DNA of 64,000 bases, taken from a virus. Shown here in pieces: positions 47,021 to 55,038 of the stretch. The notes beneath the pieces are model-generated. The model ran no database searches and was not told the DNA's origin. It saw only the letters and a list, made by a program, of their open reading frames with translations. Location: positions 1 to 64,000 of the IMG/VR virus record IMGVR_UViG_3300032282_002092; one strand, given 5' to 3'. How positions within the stretch are numbered: the first letter of the stretch is position 1; each line of letters starts with the position of its first letter. The translations under genes were made by a program, and so were the position numbers.

Positions 47021-47815
47021 TTAACTTGTTGTACCAGTTTTTGCAGCGTTGCGCTTGTTCTGCTTGTTCTCTCGGTCCTTGCGCTTACGCTCTTCTGCCT
47101 GCTCGGGAGTCTCGTTACGCTTCTCGCTCTTGGGATAGTTCTCAAGGTCAGAAACTTCCCAGTCAGGATTACCTGCAATATATGCACGGGGATCACGTTC
47201 TACGCTGCGGCCGAAATACGTGGAGTGGGCAGCGTTGATATCGGCAAAACCGGGGTTCCCCGACCAATCTTCATACACGAGGTTATCGGCCATATTTGCT
47301 GCAATAAAATTGCGCACACGGGAAGCCTGCTTGGACGTTTTGTCATCTGGGTAAATCTTTTTGCCACTGAAGAAAGTGCCGCTTTCGTCAGGTTCAATGC
47401 CATTTTCCCTAAGGAAATCTCGAGCCGTATCAAGATTAGGGTGCCCTGAAACCCCAGTACGCTGCTGGGAAAGAATGTTATAACGCTCTAACAGACCACG
47501 GCGATAGGCGCTCTCACGCTGCGCAGCGTCATCCAAGATCAAGTTCTTGGGGACATGGGTAGGCAGACCACGTTCAAGCGCAAGTGGCTTATGGATAAGC
47601 GCATCCTCATTTGCGCCAAAGGATGTGGGATCAGACCGGTCAACCGATGCGGGCATTACGACCCCATTGGTCTTGGGACCGCCCGCAATCTTCTTGGACT
47701 TACCGGTGTCCTCGCCGTACATGCTGATTGCATCAAGGCCGCTCTGCCAGTCAACAGCACTGGGAGCAGGCTGCTGACTAACAAGCCGATAAGGCTGTCG
47801 TCTAGAACTAACCAT
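47021..47815 (-). CDS. hypothetical protein
   Basis: 264 residues. The middle (ERGLPTHVPKNLILDDAAQRESAYRRGLLERYNILSQQ...LDTARDFLRENGIEPDES...SKQASRVRNFIAANMADNLVYEDWSG) is helical and may be a small helix bundle. A lysine-rich C-terminal tail (EERKRKDRENKQNKRNAAK) could bind nucleic acid or be a virion tail. GAGGAG upstream. No family recognised. Confidence 0.6.
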   Translation of the reverse strand: MVSSRRQPYRLVSQQPAPSAVDWQSGLDAISMYGEDTGKSKKIAGGPKTNGVVMPASVDRSDPTSFGANEDALIHKPLALERGLPTHVPKNLILDDAAQRESAYRRGLLERYNILSQQRTGVSGHPNLDTARDFLRENGIEPDESGTFFSGKKIYPDDKTSKQASRVRNFIAANMADNLVYEDWSGNPGFADINAAHSTYFGRSVERDPRAYIAGNPDWEVSDLENYPKSEKRNETPEQAEERKRKDRENKQNKRNAAKTGTTS

Positions 47816-48101
47816 TGTGGCTCCTCGGCTTCTTGAATCCCTTTGAAATGTTCACCCGCCGCTTGTTCTCCAGTACGGCAGGCATACTGATATATCTGGG
47901 CTGCAATGTGGGCGGTAACTGGTACTTCTTCAGATATTTCGTGTGTACATCAGCAAGGTGTTTCGGCACCGTGTTGAGATACTCAAATCCTCCCGGCACC
48001 CGGTCAGTCGGCTTAATGATAAACGGCTTGACATTCACCTTGGGTCGCCCCGGCATAGCCGGGGCAATGACCTTAGGGGTGAGCGGTTGGAAGTTAGTCA
48101 T
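47808..48101 (-). CDS. hypothetical basic protein
   Basis: 97 residues, Pro- and Lys-rich (GRPKVNVKPFIIKPTDRVPGGFEYLN...KKYQLPPTLQPRYISM...ISKGFKKPRSHNG). The ATG at 48101 shares a base with the upstream stop (TGATG). A possible short peptide-like protein with a conserved GGFEYL. Function unknown. Confidence 0.55.
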   Translation of the reverse strand: MTNFQPLTPKVIAPAMPGRPKVNVKPFIIKPTDRVPGGFEYLNTVPKHLADVHTKYLKKYQLPPTLQPRYISMPAVLENKRRVNISKGFKKPRSHNG

Positions 48102-48376
48102 CAGTCGGTAGTACCGTTTCGTAAATCGATCCACGGGGTGGACTGATAACCTTTCACATTGCCCATGGCAAGGTGATGCATCAGCGCTTTATAGCGGGGT
48201 CCTTGGTGCTCAACCTGCCACTCCCACCTACTTTGATCAAGACGACCTTCCGTCGCCCTGTGTATATCGTAACCAACAGACATACCAATATCTGCAAGTC
48301 CGATATGTCGATCTACCTTGCGGTTGGGATCGTTCTCTCGGCGTGGGTGATGGTCTGGATGATATCCAATTCCCAT
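48101..48376 (-). CDS. hypothetical His-rich protein
   Basis: 91 residues with many histidines (GYHPDHHPRRENDPNRKVDRHIGLADIGM, MHHLAMGNVKGYQSTPWIDLR). Start spaced from a GGAT-type ribosome site. Unknown family; histidine clusters hint at metal contact. Confidence 0.55.
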   Translation of the reverse strand: MGIGYHPDHHPRRENDPNRKVDRHIGLADIGMSVGYDIHRATEGRLDQSRWEWQVEHQGPRYKALMHHLAMGNVKGYQSTPWIDLRNGTTD

Positions 48377-48380
48377 CAGA

Positions 48381-48746
48381 TCAATCCGTGACGTTTGCGA
48401 TGTTCGGACGGAGCAGACGGTACTCCGACCCTAACTCCAACTCAAACTCGGGCATGCCCATGCCAGCATGAGCACCGTAGACAAAGTCAGAAAGCATGGC
48501 CGGTGCCTCAATCCAAGTGGAGGAACCCATATGCACACGCTCGCGCATCGTCTCCATCGGATCCTTGATCACCGTGAACGAACGGCCACGGTTGTCACCA
48601 GCGGTGTCGCCATAAGCGCCACGGCCAAACTCAAACGGGACATCGGTATCAGTAGCGATGCCCTCCTCAAAGCGAAGGGGACCACGACGGTTGTAGTTAA
48701 CCGCAAGATCACGCTCGTACTGAACCTCGGGCGGCGGGTATGCCAT
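48381..48746 (-). CDS. hypothetical protein
   Basis: 121 residues. FDVPFEFGRGAYGDTAG-like core (DTDVPFEFGRGAYGDT...RSFTVIKDPMETMRERVHMGSSTWIEAPAMLSDFVYGAHAG) ending in an acidic ELELGSEYRLLRP. A very strong Shine-Dalgarno (AGGAGGAATTAAC) precedes the ATG, suggesting high expression and a virion or abundant protein. Function unknown. Confidence 0.6.
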   Translation of the reverse strand: MAYPPPEVQYERDLAVNYNRRGPLRFEEGIATDTDVPFEFGRGAYGDTAGDNRGRSFTVIKDPMETMRERVHMGSSTWIEAPAMLSDFVYGAHAGMGMPEFELELGSEYRLLRPNIANVTD

Positions 48747-48810
48747 GTTAATTCCTCCTAGAAAGGACCGGTGTTGTAACTATATCAAACTATGAAGGGT
48801 ATGTGCAAAA

Positions 48811-48957
48811 CTATTGGTGACTATTGCAAGTCCCCTTGCAGCCACATCCGCATTCCGTGGATTTGGCATTGGGGAAGTAGTGCGGATATGCAACTTGCGG
48901 TGGAGTCTTTCTCTCGCTGGAGAATCGCTGAAACACCGATGTAGGAATTGTAGTCAT
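48811..48957 (-). CDS. small Cys-rich protein
   Basis: 48 residues ending CGCGCKGTCNSHQ, with five closely spaced cysteines that suggest a metal site. Its ATG overlaps the preceding stop by 4 nt (ATGA). Not strongly supported by a ribosome site, but coupling and composition favour a real gene. Function unknown. Confidence 0.5.
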   Translation of the reverse strand: MTTIPTSVFQRFSSERKTPPQVAYPHYFPNAKSTECGCGCKGTCNSHQ

Positions 48958-49238
48958 AATGATGGCTTCTCTACAGGCAACAGTTGGGTAGTTAAAACCT
49001 TCTCTATTGATAATACCATATTCATGGGTATACCGATAACGTGGTCAACCGTGTCATTTGAGACATCGCAGGACTGTGCCAAAACAATGTGGCCGGGATC
49101 CAAGTCTGGAATAGCAAAACCTATGGAAACGATAATCCTCGGCTCTACCTCTAGGTCACTTACTTCCGTCCAACTGAAACTTGGATGTATCGCCTGAGCG
49201 TCCATCCATCGGACAACGACCATTTGAAAGTCAGTCAT
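48954..49238 (-). CDS. hypothetical protein
   Basis: 94 residues (MTDFQMVVVRWMDAQAIHPSFSWTEVSDLEVEPRIIVSIGF...HVIGIPMNMVLSIEKV), a small beta-rich domain. The ATG at 49238 overlaps the phosphoesterase stop (ATGA); the longer 49268 frame is rejected. Resembles small translated ORFs next to phage metallophosphoesterases. Function unknown. Confidence 0.55.
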   Translation of the reverse strand: MTDFQMVVVRWMDAQAIHPSFSWTEVSDLEVEPRIIVSIGFAIPDLDPGHIVLAQSCDVSNDTVDHVIGIPMNMVLSIEKVLTTQLLPVEKPSL

Positions 49239-50395
49239 ATGCTCGCCTTGTACGTTTGACCTCTCCAAGAGGCTCTACCTTGATGAATCGGAATCACTTC
49301 AACATGCCAGAAGCCGTCCTCTTCTTCCGTGACGACTGCCATGCCTTGCTGCCAATTCTCCCACCTTTTGAACGGTCGGCCGTGCTCATCCTCACCGGAT
49401 TTGGTGGAGGGGACTGGCCCGTCAATGCGACAGAGGCAACCGGGACTGAAGGCGACGACAGTCTCAGGATTGCCCCTGTATTCAAAGGTTTCGGTATGGA
49501 GAGCGATCCGGTGGATATGCCCTTGAACGAACGATTGCCTTTCGGACTTGGCTACCTTGACAACGTCAAGTTTCTCACCGTGGATTGCCCATAAGGGTGT
49601 AACACCGTTTCCACCCTCTGTAATCTGGATACGGCCCGCCGGGTACGCACCCATGTACTTGACACCAATGTCATCCAGTCGGAGTAAGTACGGGATTGAC
49701 AGGAGGGGCCATTCCTCGGGAGCGTTCGCACGCCTGAGCCGCATTGCGGCCATAGCGTTCTTTGCCACAGAGATCCCCAGCCGGTTATCATGATTACCGC
49801 CCAGCATGTAAATCTCGGCATCGGGAGCAGCCGCCCGCTGTTTAGCCAAGAACGTATGGGCGTAGTCAACGGTCGGCTGTGTCGTGAGGACAAACTCAGG
49901 CAGAACGAGGAACTTGGATGACCACTCTGGCAGGTCCAGCGTGTCGCCCAGATTAACGATTTTATCTGGTTTGATTTTGCTGGTAATTTGCAGTGCTACA
50001 TCTATGGCACTTTCATCATGCGTGGCGATCATCTCACCATCAAGCATGCGTCGATACCCAATCTGGGGATCGGGAAGGATCACCGTGATCTTTGTAGAAC
50101 GGTTGATCGGCGCAGCCTTTATGGGCTTGATTACCGTCGGTGCCGCTGGCTGCACTACCGGCCACTCTGGCCCGGTTTCCCATGAAGGGCTGAGAACAAC
50201 ACCGGCCATATCGACCGTGTGTGCCTCACCGTCTGCATCTTTGTAGAAGCCCTGCCAAATTTTGAGGGACTGGACCGCTCCGATGTCATCTACATCGATA
50301 CCGGAGCGTTCTAACAGAGAGGCTAGTTTGCCCAGACGTTCTTTCGGCGTAACGGACTTCGCTGCAAACTCGTCACTTAATTCTCCCACAGGCAC
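49235..50395 (-). CDS. calcineurin-like metallophosphoesterase
   Basis: 386 residues. The metal-binding series is VILPDPQIGY (Asp, Gln in place of His), KIVNLGDTLD, MLGGNHDNR, AIHGEK and GHIHR. This belongs to the Mre11/calcineurin-type metallophosphoesterases; it may act on nucleotides or nucleic acid ends. The N-terminal 100 residues are extra (RLGKLASLLERSGI). GTG start at 50395 or 50389 (AAGGTG 6 nt upstream of the second). It follows a small basic gene and the terminase. Confidence 0.85.
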   Translation of the reverse strand: MPVGELSDEFAAKSVTPKERLGKLASLLERSGIDVDDIGAVQSLKIWQGFYKDADGEAHTVDMAGVVLSPSWETGPEWPVVQPAAPTVIKPIKAAPINRSTKITVILPDPQIGYRRMLDGEMIATHDESAIDVALQITSKIKPDKIVNLGDTLDLPEWSSKFLVLPEFVLTTQPTVDYAHTFLAKQRAAAPDAEIYMLGGNHDNRLGISVAKNAMAAMRLRRANAPEEWPLLSIPYLLRLDDIGVKYMGAYPAGRIQITEGGNGVTPLWAIHGEKLDVVKVAKSERQSFVQGHIHRIALHTETFEYRGNPETVVAFSPGCLCRIDGPVPSTKSGEDEHGRPFKRWENWQQGMAVVTEEEDGFWHVEVIPIHQGRASWRGQTYKASI

Positions 50396-50639
50396 ACCTT
50401 TTCAGTTTGTGTCGTCGCACGGAGAAGTCCGAAATCACATAACCACGGTTGGTCAACACGGTGGCGATCACCGTGGCCTTGATGTTCGGATTATCCAGTG
50501 CGGCTACCAAGTCGTCTTTGTCCTGCTCAGACAGTTCTGACAGAACCAGCCAAACAGAGCATTTGACCCTATTCGGACCCTTGCTGTTCTCACGGTCGAT
50601 CTCCTCAAGAAGACCTTCACGCTTCGATGTGTTCGCCAT
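50373..50639 (-). CDS. small winged-helix-like protein
   Basis: 88 residues. Helical DRENSKGPNRVKCSVWLVLSELSEQDKDDLVAALDNPNIKATVIATVLTNRG followed by VISDFSVRRHKLKRCACGR. ATVIATVLTNRGYVISDFSVRRH reads as a helix-turn-helix. ATG at 50639 has AGGGG spacing 7; an ATG at 50645 overlaps the terminase stop (ATGA). A DNA-binding role is inferred. Confidence 0.55.
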   Translation of the reverse strand: MANTSKREGLLEEIDRENSKGPNRVKCSVWLVLSELSEQDKDDLVAALDNPNIKATVIATVLTNRGYVISDFSVRRHKLKRCACGRIK

Positions 50640-50641
50640 CG

Positions 50642-52228
50642 TCATCCCCTAAAGAAAGGACTGTCGTATACTTCAACTGTTGGAACCGTCTCGTGAATTG
50701 TACACGCACAGGCTAACGCCAAACTGTCAACATAGTCATCGTGAGCCTCTCGCTCATTCTCCGGTGCCTGTACGAGCATATATTGCCCCTTCATCACCTT
50801 TTCTACGTCAGTCATCTGCTGCCTGAAACGCCTCCAAACACGCGTTCGACGGGCTTTGGAATGGCCGGGGTATACGATCAGTCCTCGCTGTAACAGCGCA
50901 ATAAGGTGCTTCCAGCGCTCCGCTTGGTTCTTGGAGTCACTGTTGTACGGAATGACCTCGCACCGGCCCGAAAAAAGGCGCTTCAGACGGTCGGCTACTG
51001 CGGACCCCATGCCCTGTGCGTCCACGCCGATGTAGAGAATGTTGTACTGATCAAGGAATTCCATGATCTGGAAGTACTGCTCCTCCCATTCGGCGTTGTG
51101 AATCTCCAGCCAGTTGAGGATGCGGTGCTCACGGAAGCCAGCCGCATCCGTGTAATCCCAGTCCACCCATAGCACGGTTACAACCGTCGAATCTCGCACA
51201 CGGGCTGGGTCAATACCGACCACGACCGGCGTTCTCCACCACGACCGGACAAGTTGCATGGAGGGGTCACCGAGACGATCAAGGTCGTCTTCGGTGATCA
51301 ACATTCCTCGCTCAATCATCCATTTGAGGTTGTAGGACATCTGGAATTCTTCCGAGTCCTCACCTAGACGCAGTTTCTCCTTTTCGATGAACTTTGCGTA
51401 GGAGGCGTTGTACTTGCCGACCGTCTTGTAGTCGTACTCAAAGTGATTCTGGCGCTTTCTGGACTGAGAGCCACGGCGCTTGTTCAACTGGATTGCCTTG
51501 TAGAAGTCGCCAGTGTGATATGCCGGGGTCCCGATCTTCACGATGGTGCCTGCATAGGCGGCAAGCATGGGGTGGACGGACTTACGGATGACTTGGTCAT
51601 CTGCGGCCTGAGCCTCGTCAACAACGATGATGTGGTACGACGAACCCTCAATCTTGGCTCTAGGGTTGGCGGTCTGCCGTCGGCACATCGAACCCGATTT
51701 GAGACTGATCATCTTGGACCGACCGTCAGGCCGCTCATCGATTTCTGGGTCCTTGAAGATTTCTACCGCACGGTCTGAGGTCAGGCGCTTGACGATACGA
51801 CCGAACACGATCTCGCTCTGATCGTCCACTGGCGCAAAAACACCAACCCAGAGGCCACGGTTGAACCTTTCCAGCATCGGGAACGACTGCGCCAACTTGG
51901 GAAGCACCACCATGCATCCTGCGAGCACCGTGGCGAGCGTCTCGCTCTTACCGGACTGACGTGCCCAAAGGGCTGTGATCTCTTCAGCGTCATTGATTAC
52001 CAATGATTCGATAAGGCGATATGCCAGTTGACGCTGATATGGGCGCAGTTCAAAACCAGCAAGTTCTTCGCAGAAGACGATGATCCGCTTGATCAACTGG
52101 TCAACGAAATCCGCATCCTCTTCAGATAGTTCCATTTCCGGTTCGTCATCAAACGGTTGACTCTCGTCAGGACTCTCGTCCCACACGGAATCTTCTGGAT
52201 ATCCCAAATCTTCGATCATTTCAGACAC
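50642..52228 (-). CDS. terL: terminase large subunit
   Basis: 528 residues. ATPase motifs: Walker A ALWARQSGKSE and Walker B YHIIVVDEAQAADDQ. The nuclease half has GIDPARVRDSTVVTVLW, LYIGVDAQGMGSAVAD and YVDSLALAC, the expected RNase H-like Asp ladder. It translocates and cuts genomic DNA into the prohead. The acidic N terminus is unusually long. GTG start with AGAGGA upstream; M4 is an alternative. A small-subunit candidate may be the HTH gene at 52721-53125. Confidence 0.9.
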   Translation of the reverse strand: MSEMIEDLGYPEDSVWDESPDESQPFDDEPEMELSEEDADFVDQLIKRIIVFCEELAGFELRPYQRQLAYRLIESLVINDAEEITALWARQSGKSETLATVLAGCMVVLPKLAQSFPMLERFNRGLWVGVFAPVDDQSEIVFGRIVKRLTSDRAVEIFKDPEIDERPDGRSKMISLKSGSMCRRQTANPRAKIEGSSYHIIVVDEAQAADDQVIRKSVHPMLAAYAGTIVKIGTPAYHTGDFYKAIQLNKRRGSQSRKRQNHFEYDYKTVGKYNASYAKFIEKEKLRLGEDSEEFQMSYNLKWMIERGMLITEDDLDRLGDPSMQLVRSWWRTPVVVGIDPARVRDSTVVTVLWVDWDYTDAAGFREHRILNWLEIHNAEWEEQYFQIMEFLDQYNILYIGVDAQGMGSAVADRLKRLFSGRCEVIPYNSDSKNQAERWKHLIALLQRGLIVYPGHSKARRTRVWRRFRQQMTDVEKVMKGQYMLVQAPENEREAHDDYVDSLALACACTIHETVPTVEVYDSPFFRG

Positions 52229-52250
52229 TGTTGATTATCCTCTATAAAGT

Positions 52251-52445
52251 CTAGGCTTTCTTTGCCTTTTTGTCTTTTTCTACTGGGGCTTCGCCCTCTT
52301 TCAAGACAAACGGCCTGACCGTCAGTGATTTCAGAGAAGGACAGCGATGCACCGGTACGCTCGTCAGGCGTACCGGTGACTTGTAAACATTTGAGCACTT
52401 AGGACAGTGCCATATGCTGGAGAACTGATCAGTCGCCTTCGACAC
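52251..52445 (-). CDS. small zinc-ribbon protein
   Basis: 64 residues. WHCPKCSNVYKSP and HRCPSL make a CxxC...HxC zinc ribbon; the C-terminal tail is lysine-rich (EKDKKAKKA). GTG start with GGAAG upstream, overlapping the preceding gene by 17 nt. Another open frame in this interval is a shadow. Confidence 0.55.
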   Translation of the reverse strand: MSKATDQFSSIWHCPKCSNVYKSPVRLTSVPVHRCPSLKSLTVRPFVLKEGEAPVEKDKKAKKA

Positions 52446-52728
52446 TGATCGTGACTTCCATCAGATTCTTCTTGAGTCGGCGCTCGTTCGCACGATAATG
52501 CTGATAGTACGTAGCACTCTTCGTACGACAAGCGTCCCCAAGGCACCCCTTCTGCCGTCGGTAGAGCGATGAACTCGTGCATTCAGCAGAGTCACAGTCT
52601 GGGTCCAGACCACAAACGCCAAGTTCCGACACCAAAACCGGCTTGGGTTTGCGTCCCGGTCGCTCTGTAAGCAGGTGGGCAATGGTTTGTTCAAGTGAAG
52701 TAATACGATCTTCTAACCCGTCAGACAT
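52429..52728 (-). CDS. Cys-containing protein with coiled-coil N terminus
   Basis: 99 residues: MSDGLEDRITSLEQTIAHLL is a short coiled coil, then a Cys-rich segment (LGVCGLDPDCDSAECTSS...KGCLGDACRTKS) with at least four cysteines that could bind zinc, and a basic helix (YYQHYRANERRLKKNL). ATG start; overlaps the HTH gene by 8 nt. Function unknown; plausible regulator of DNA packaging or transcription. Confidence 0.6.
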   Translation of the reverse strand: MSDGLEDRITSLEQTIAHLLTERPGRKPKPVLVSELGVCGLDPDCDSAECTSSSLYRRQKGCLGDACRTKSATYYQHYRANERRLKKNLMEVTISVEGD

Positions 52729-53125
52729 TCTGTGTAGTTCCCTTCTTACGTCCCGGCTTCCGACGCTGCAAATCCAAATCTTTTGCCATGCGACGCGTCG
52801 TCGCCAAACTTAACTGCATAGCGCTGGCGATGTCATCAAGAGACATCGTTGATTGCTGCCACAAAAGTTTAAATCGCTCAATCACCGTCACATCGACGTT
52901 CTTGCGGTTAGAGGTGAAAGAGGTATTTGGGGAGGTGCGTCGCTTGGTCTGGACAGACTTGACGGGCTGGCACATGCTGAGTACTGCTGCGTCAATGTCT
53001 TCCTGAGTCCAACCGGAACGGGTGAGTGCTTCGATTACAACGGGCTTCCACTGGTTACCGGCCCGACAGGCCAGAATCCGTTGGTCGTAGGAAATATCCG
53101 CTTCAGGATAGTTGTCAATGGTCAT
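52721..53125 (-). CDS. helix-turn-helix protein, candidate terminase small subunit
   Basis: 134 residues. A clear HTH is MSLDDIASAMQLSLATTRRMAKDLDLQRR near the C terminus, followed by a basic KPGRKKG tail. The N-terminal part (YDQRILACRAGNQWKPVVIEALTRSGWTQEDIDAAV) is a second helical unit. It precedes the terminase large gene by a few small genes, so a small-subunit role is possible, but a transcriptional regulator is equally possible. ATG 53125 lies 7 nt after TATCTT with TTGTAT 17 nt further upstream. Confidence 0.6.
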   Translation of the reverse strand: MTIDNYPEADISYDQRILACRAGNQWKPVVIEALTRSGWTQEDIDAAVLSMCQPVKSVQTKRRTSPNTSFTSNRKNVDVTVIERFKLLWQQSTMSLDDIASAMQLSLATTRRMAKDLDLQRRKPGRKKGTTQNV

Positions 53126-53132
53126 GTGTGCA

Positions 53133-53161
53133 AAGATATCAACGATTTTGCAACAATACAA
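53133..53161 (-). promoter_or_regulatory. leaderless promoter of the HTH/terminase operon
   Basis: Minus strand TTGTAT (53161-53156), 17 nt, TATCTT (53138-53133), 7 nt, ATG at 53125. No Shine-Dalgarno is visible, so this could give a leaderless message. Confidence 0.45.
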
Positions 53162-53396
53162 CCCGTCGGCGTAGAAGTGAGCGGATTCCTGCCTGCGCAT
53201 CTGACAGGGCAGTGTCGCAGTAGTCCAGCATTGCTGGTGCGCTGACGGCGTTTGAGGTGCGGAAACTATCAAACTGCGCCTGAGCAGTGCCCAATGCCTG
53301 TTCAACCAGTAGGTATAACGTCTCCTCGTCCAGCCGGTCGAACCTTGAAGGTTCGGGGATAGACGGTGCTTTGGGGGTCTTCTTCAGCCGAATCAC
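53139..53396 (-). CDS. hypothetical protein
   Basis: 85 residues, helical (FDRLDEETLYLLVEQALGTAQAQFDSFRT...LDYCDTALSDAQAGIRSLLRRRV), perhaps a helical hairpin. GTG start; overlaps the zinc-finger gene by 4 nt. Function unknown. Confidence 0.5.
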   Translation of the reverse strand: MIRLKKTPKAPSIPEPSRFDRLDEETLYLLVEQALGTAQAQFDSFRTSNAVSAPAMLDYCDTALSDAQAGIRSLLRRRVVLLQNR

Positions 53397-53755
53397 TCCA
53401 GTTCACCATCCACGATCTCGTATCCGGTACCCCAACAGGCGGGACAGTAATCGTCTGGCTCCTCACCGCAGTACGGGCAGACCCGTACCTTCTCGCCCCA
53501 CAGAGAAATCTGCTTCGGACGGTGCTCTAGGTTCCTGCCACCGAGTTGTTCAACAAGATCTTTGCTGGGCGTACGCCTACATAAACCAATATGGAATGCC
53601 CGGTCCTTGATCCTAATGCGGATTCCAGATCGTCCAAACGACTTCCTGAATGGTGGGTCTAGTTCGACAAGCCATGCCAGCGAGAAGACCTTCGGATCCG
53701 TCGGTTCGTCCTCCTCGCCCCAATAAAGCGGACCAAAACCGTGTACCTCAATCAA
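53393..53755 (-). CDS. zinc-finger protein
   Basis: 120 residues. VRVCPYCGEEPDDYCPACWGTGYE gives two CxxC pairs in a DnaJ-type zinc-finger arrangement (CPYC...CPAC). The N-terminal part is beta-rich (SLAWLVELDPPFRKSFGRSGIRIRIK). TTG start with AGGAG 7 nt upstream. It may act as a phage chaperone or regulator; the function is not established. Confidence 0.6.
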   Translation of the reverse strand: MIEVHGFGPLYWGEEDEPTDPKVFSLAWLVELDPPFRKSFGRSGIRIRIKDRAFHIGLCRRTPSKDLVEQLGGRNLEHRPKQISLWGEKVRVCPYCGEEPDDYCPACWGTGYEIVDGELE

Positions 53756-53768
53756 TTGTGTGCTCCTA

Positions 53769-54122
53769 TTAGCGGCGGCGGGAACCCGGTGCGCCTGTGT
53801 GTGTAGATGCTGCGGTGATCTCGTCCGGTGTCATGCGCTCATATGCATAGTCATTCAGGACAGCGTTGATTCGCCTACCCTTCGATACCGCACGGACAAA
53901 ACTTCTGAAGCCCTCATAATCGACCTCACGGTAGATGTAGCCCTCGTCGGTACCACGGTTGGTCCATCGGACCTGCAAAGCATGGTTCTTGTAGTCATAC
54001 CGATAATCACGAACACGGGACGACGCTGTAGCGCTGATCCACGGACCACAGTCGGTATCAATGCCGAGATAGCCCTGTGAAGACGGCTTAACAATTCCAC
54101 TGCTAGTACCTACATACGGCAT
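53769..54122 (-). CDS. KTSC-domain protein
   Basis: 117 residues. The core (VRDYRYDYKNHALQVRW...GYIYREVDYEGFRSFVRAVSKGRRINAVLNDYAYERM) fits the small KTSC domain, often found at the C terminus of lysyl-tRNA synthetases and in phage proteins. GAGGAAA upstream of the ATG. It is divergently oriented from a plus-strand leaderless gene 23 bp away. Confidence 0.7.
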   Translation of the reverse strand: MPYVGTSSGIVKPSSQGYLGIDTDCGPWISATASSRVRDYRYDYKNHALQVRWTNRGTDEGYIYREVDYEGFRSFVRAVSKGRRINAVLNDYAYERMTPDEITAASTHTGAPGSRRR

Positions 54123-54133
54123 AAGGTTTCCTC

Positions 54134-54139
54134 TAAACT
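54134..54139 (+). promoter_or_regulatory. -10 hexamer of a leaderless plus-strand gene
   Basis: TAAACT ends 6 nt before the ATG at 54146. No Shine-Dalgarno or clear -35 is visible. The same hexamer occurs in the 22-nt repeats at 5951 and 6209. Confidence 0.45.
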
Positions 54140-54145
54140 AGTGAG

Positions 54146-54397
54146 ATGGAGAGTGAACTGCAAATTGGTGTAGCCTACGACGGTGAGACACTTGGGATCA
54201 TTCTCATTGTACACGACGATGATACTGACTTCTCATGTGCCATGACACCATCTCAGGCCGGTTATCTAGGGACACGTTTGATTGCACTAGGCAAGGCAAT
54301 GGGCGGTCTGGAGGATGAGGTCGCTGGTATGCCTCTTGAACGTGCTGAGGCGTATATTGACACTTGGGTGAAGCGACTGCTCGCTGAGTACAACTAG
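54146..54397 (+). CDS. hypothetical plus-strand protein
   Basis: 83 residues (MESELQIGVAYDGETLGIILIVHDDDTDFSCAMTPSQAGYLGTRLIAL...AEAYIDTWVKRLLAEYN), a small alpha/beta protein with a DDDTD acidic patch. Likely leaderless. It is the first of two plus-strand genes followed by a tRNA. Function unknown. Confidence 0.6.
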   Translation: MESELQIGVAYDGETLGIILIVHDDDTDFSCAMTPSQAGYLGTRLIALGKAMGGLEDEVAGMPLERAEAYIDTWVKRLLAEYN

Positions 54398-54403
54398 TTG
54401 CTT

Positions 54404-54427
54404 TCCGTTCACAGGAGAGGATACACT
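54404..54427 (+). promoter_or_regulatory. promoter of the 54435 gene
   Basis: TTGCTT, 18 nt, TACACT (54422-54427), then 7 nt to the ATG. -35 and -10 fit a sigma-70-type promoter and the message would be leaderless. Confidence 0.5.
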
Positions 54428-54434
54428 GCCCCAC

Positions 54435-54944
54435 ATGGATCCGCAATTTGAAAAGGGTTTCATAGCCAAGGTTGAGCAGGACGAGGACACCGAGAAGTAC
54501 CGATTGGTGCTGAACTGGTATGACCACGACGCTGTTGACGAGGTTGTTCTTCCACAGGAGTTTGACTCTCTGGAGGAAGCGATGGTCAGTGCGAACCACA
54601 TCAGCAATGACGTGATCCAGAGTTGGGGTGATCTGGAGGACTTTGATAGCCCTGACGATGCGGATATTGACGGCATCCCACAGGCGCTCGCAATCCTCCT
54701 GAAGTTTGCCAAAGAGTACAAGAACGTCGATATTCAGGGAATCAAACGCACCCATATTCCAGAGGAACTACTGGAGGCATTCGGGGACATCTCCGATGAC
54801 TACATTTCTGGACTCCTGTTCGGCTTACCGATGGCGGTAGCGGCTCTTCCCTATCTAGACGATACGAATCTGGGCGAACTGAAGTATCTGGGTTGCCTCG
54901 CCAGCCTGCTGCAAGGGCTTCTCGCCCTTCGCAAAGCGGGATAA
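54435..54944 (+). CDS. hypothetical plus-strand protein
   Basis: 169 residues. The N-terminal segment (KVEQDEDTEKYRLVLNWYDHDAVDEVVLPQEFDSLEEAM) is a small beta/alpha unit with acidic patches; the C-terminal half is hydrophobic and helical (LLFGLPMAVAALPYLDDTNLGELKYLGCLASLLQGLLAL), not clearly transmembrane. Expressed from its own leaderless-type promoter. Function unknown. Confidence 0.6.
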   Translation: MDPQFEKGFIAKVEQDEDTEKYRLVLNWYDHDAVDEVVLPQEFDSLEEAMVSANHISNDVIQSWGDLEDFDSPDDADIDGIPQALAILLKFAKEYKNVDIQGIKRTHIPEELLEAFGDISDDYISGLLFGLPMAVAALPYLDDTNLGELKYLGCLASLLQGLLALRKAG

Positions 54945-54952
54945 GACTTCCT

Positions 54953-55034
54953 GCCCGAATGGCGAAATAGGCAAACGCAGGGGACTTAAAATCCCCCGTC
55001 TAACGACTTGTGGGTTCGATCCCCACTTCGGGCA
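54953..55034 (+). tRNA. tRNA-Leu (anticodon UAA)
   Basis: 82-nt cloverleaf with 7-bp acceptor GCCCGAA/TTCGGGC, anticodon stem GGGGA...TCCCC around CTTAAAA, giving anticodon TAA (reads UUA, Leu), a long variable arm and T-arm GTGGG TTCGATC CCCAC. The discriminator is A and CCA is not encoded. It lies just downstream of a plus-strand gene and may be co-transcribed. Confidence 0.93.
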
Positions 55035-55038
55035 CTGA

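Noticed and set aside
52216-52398. Minus-strand 60-residue frame after the zinc-ribbon gene
   Set aside because: It lies in another frame within the zinc-ribbon gene, which has the cysteine pattern and a coupled start.
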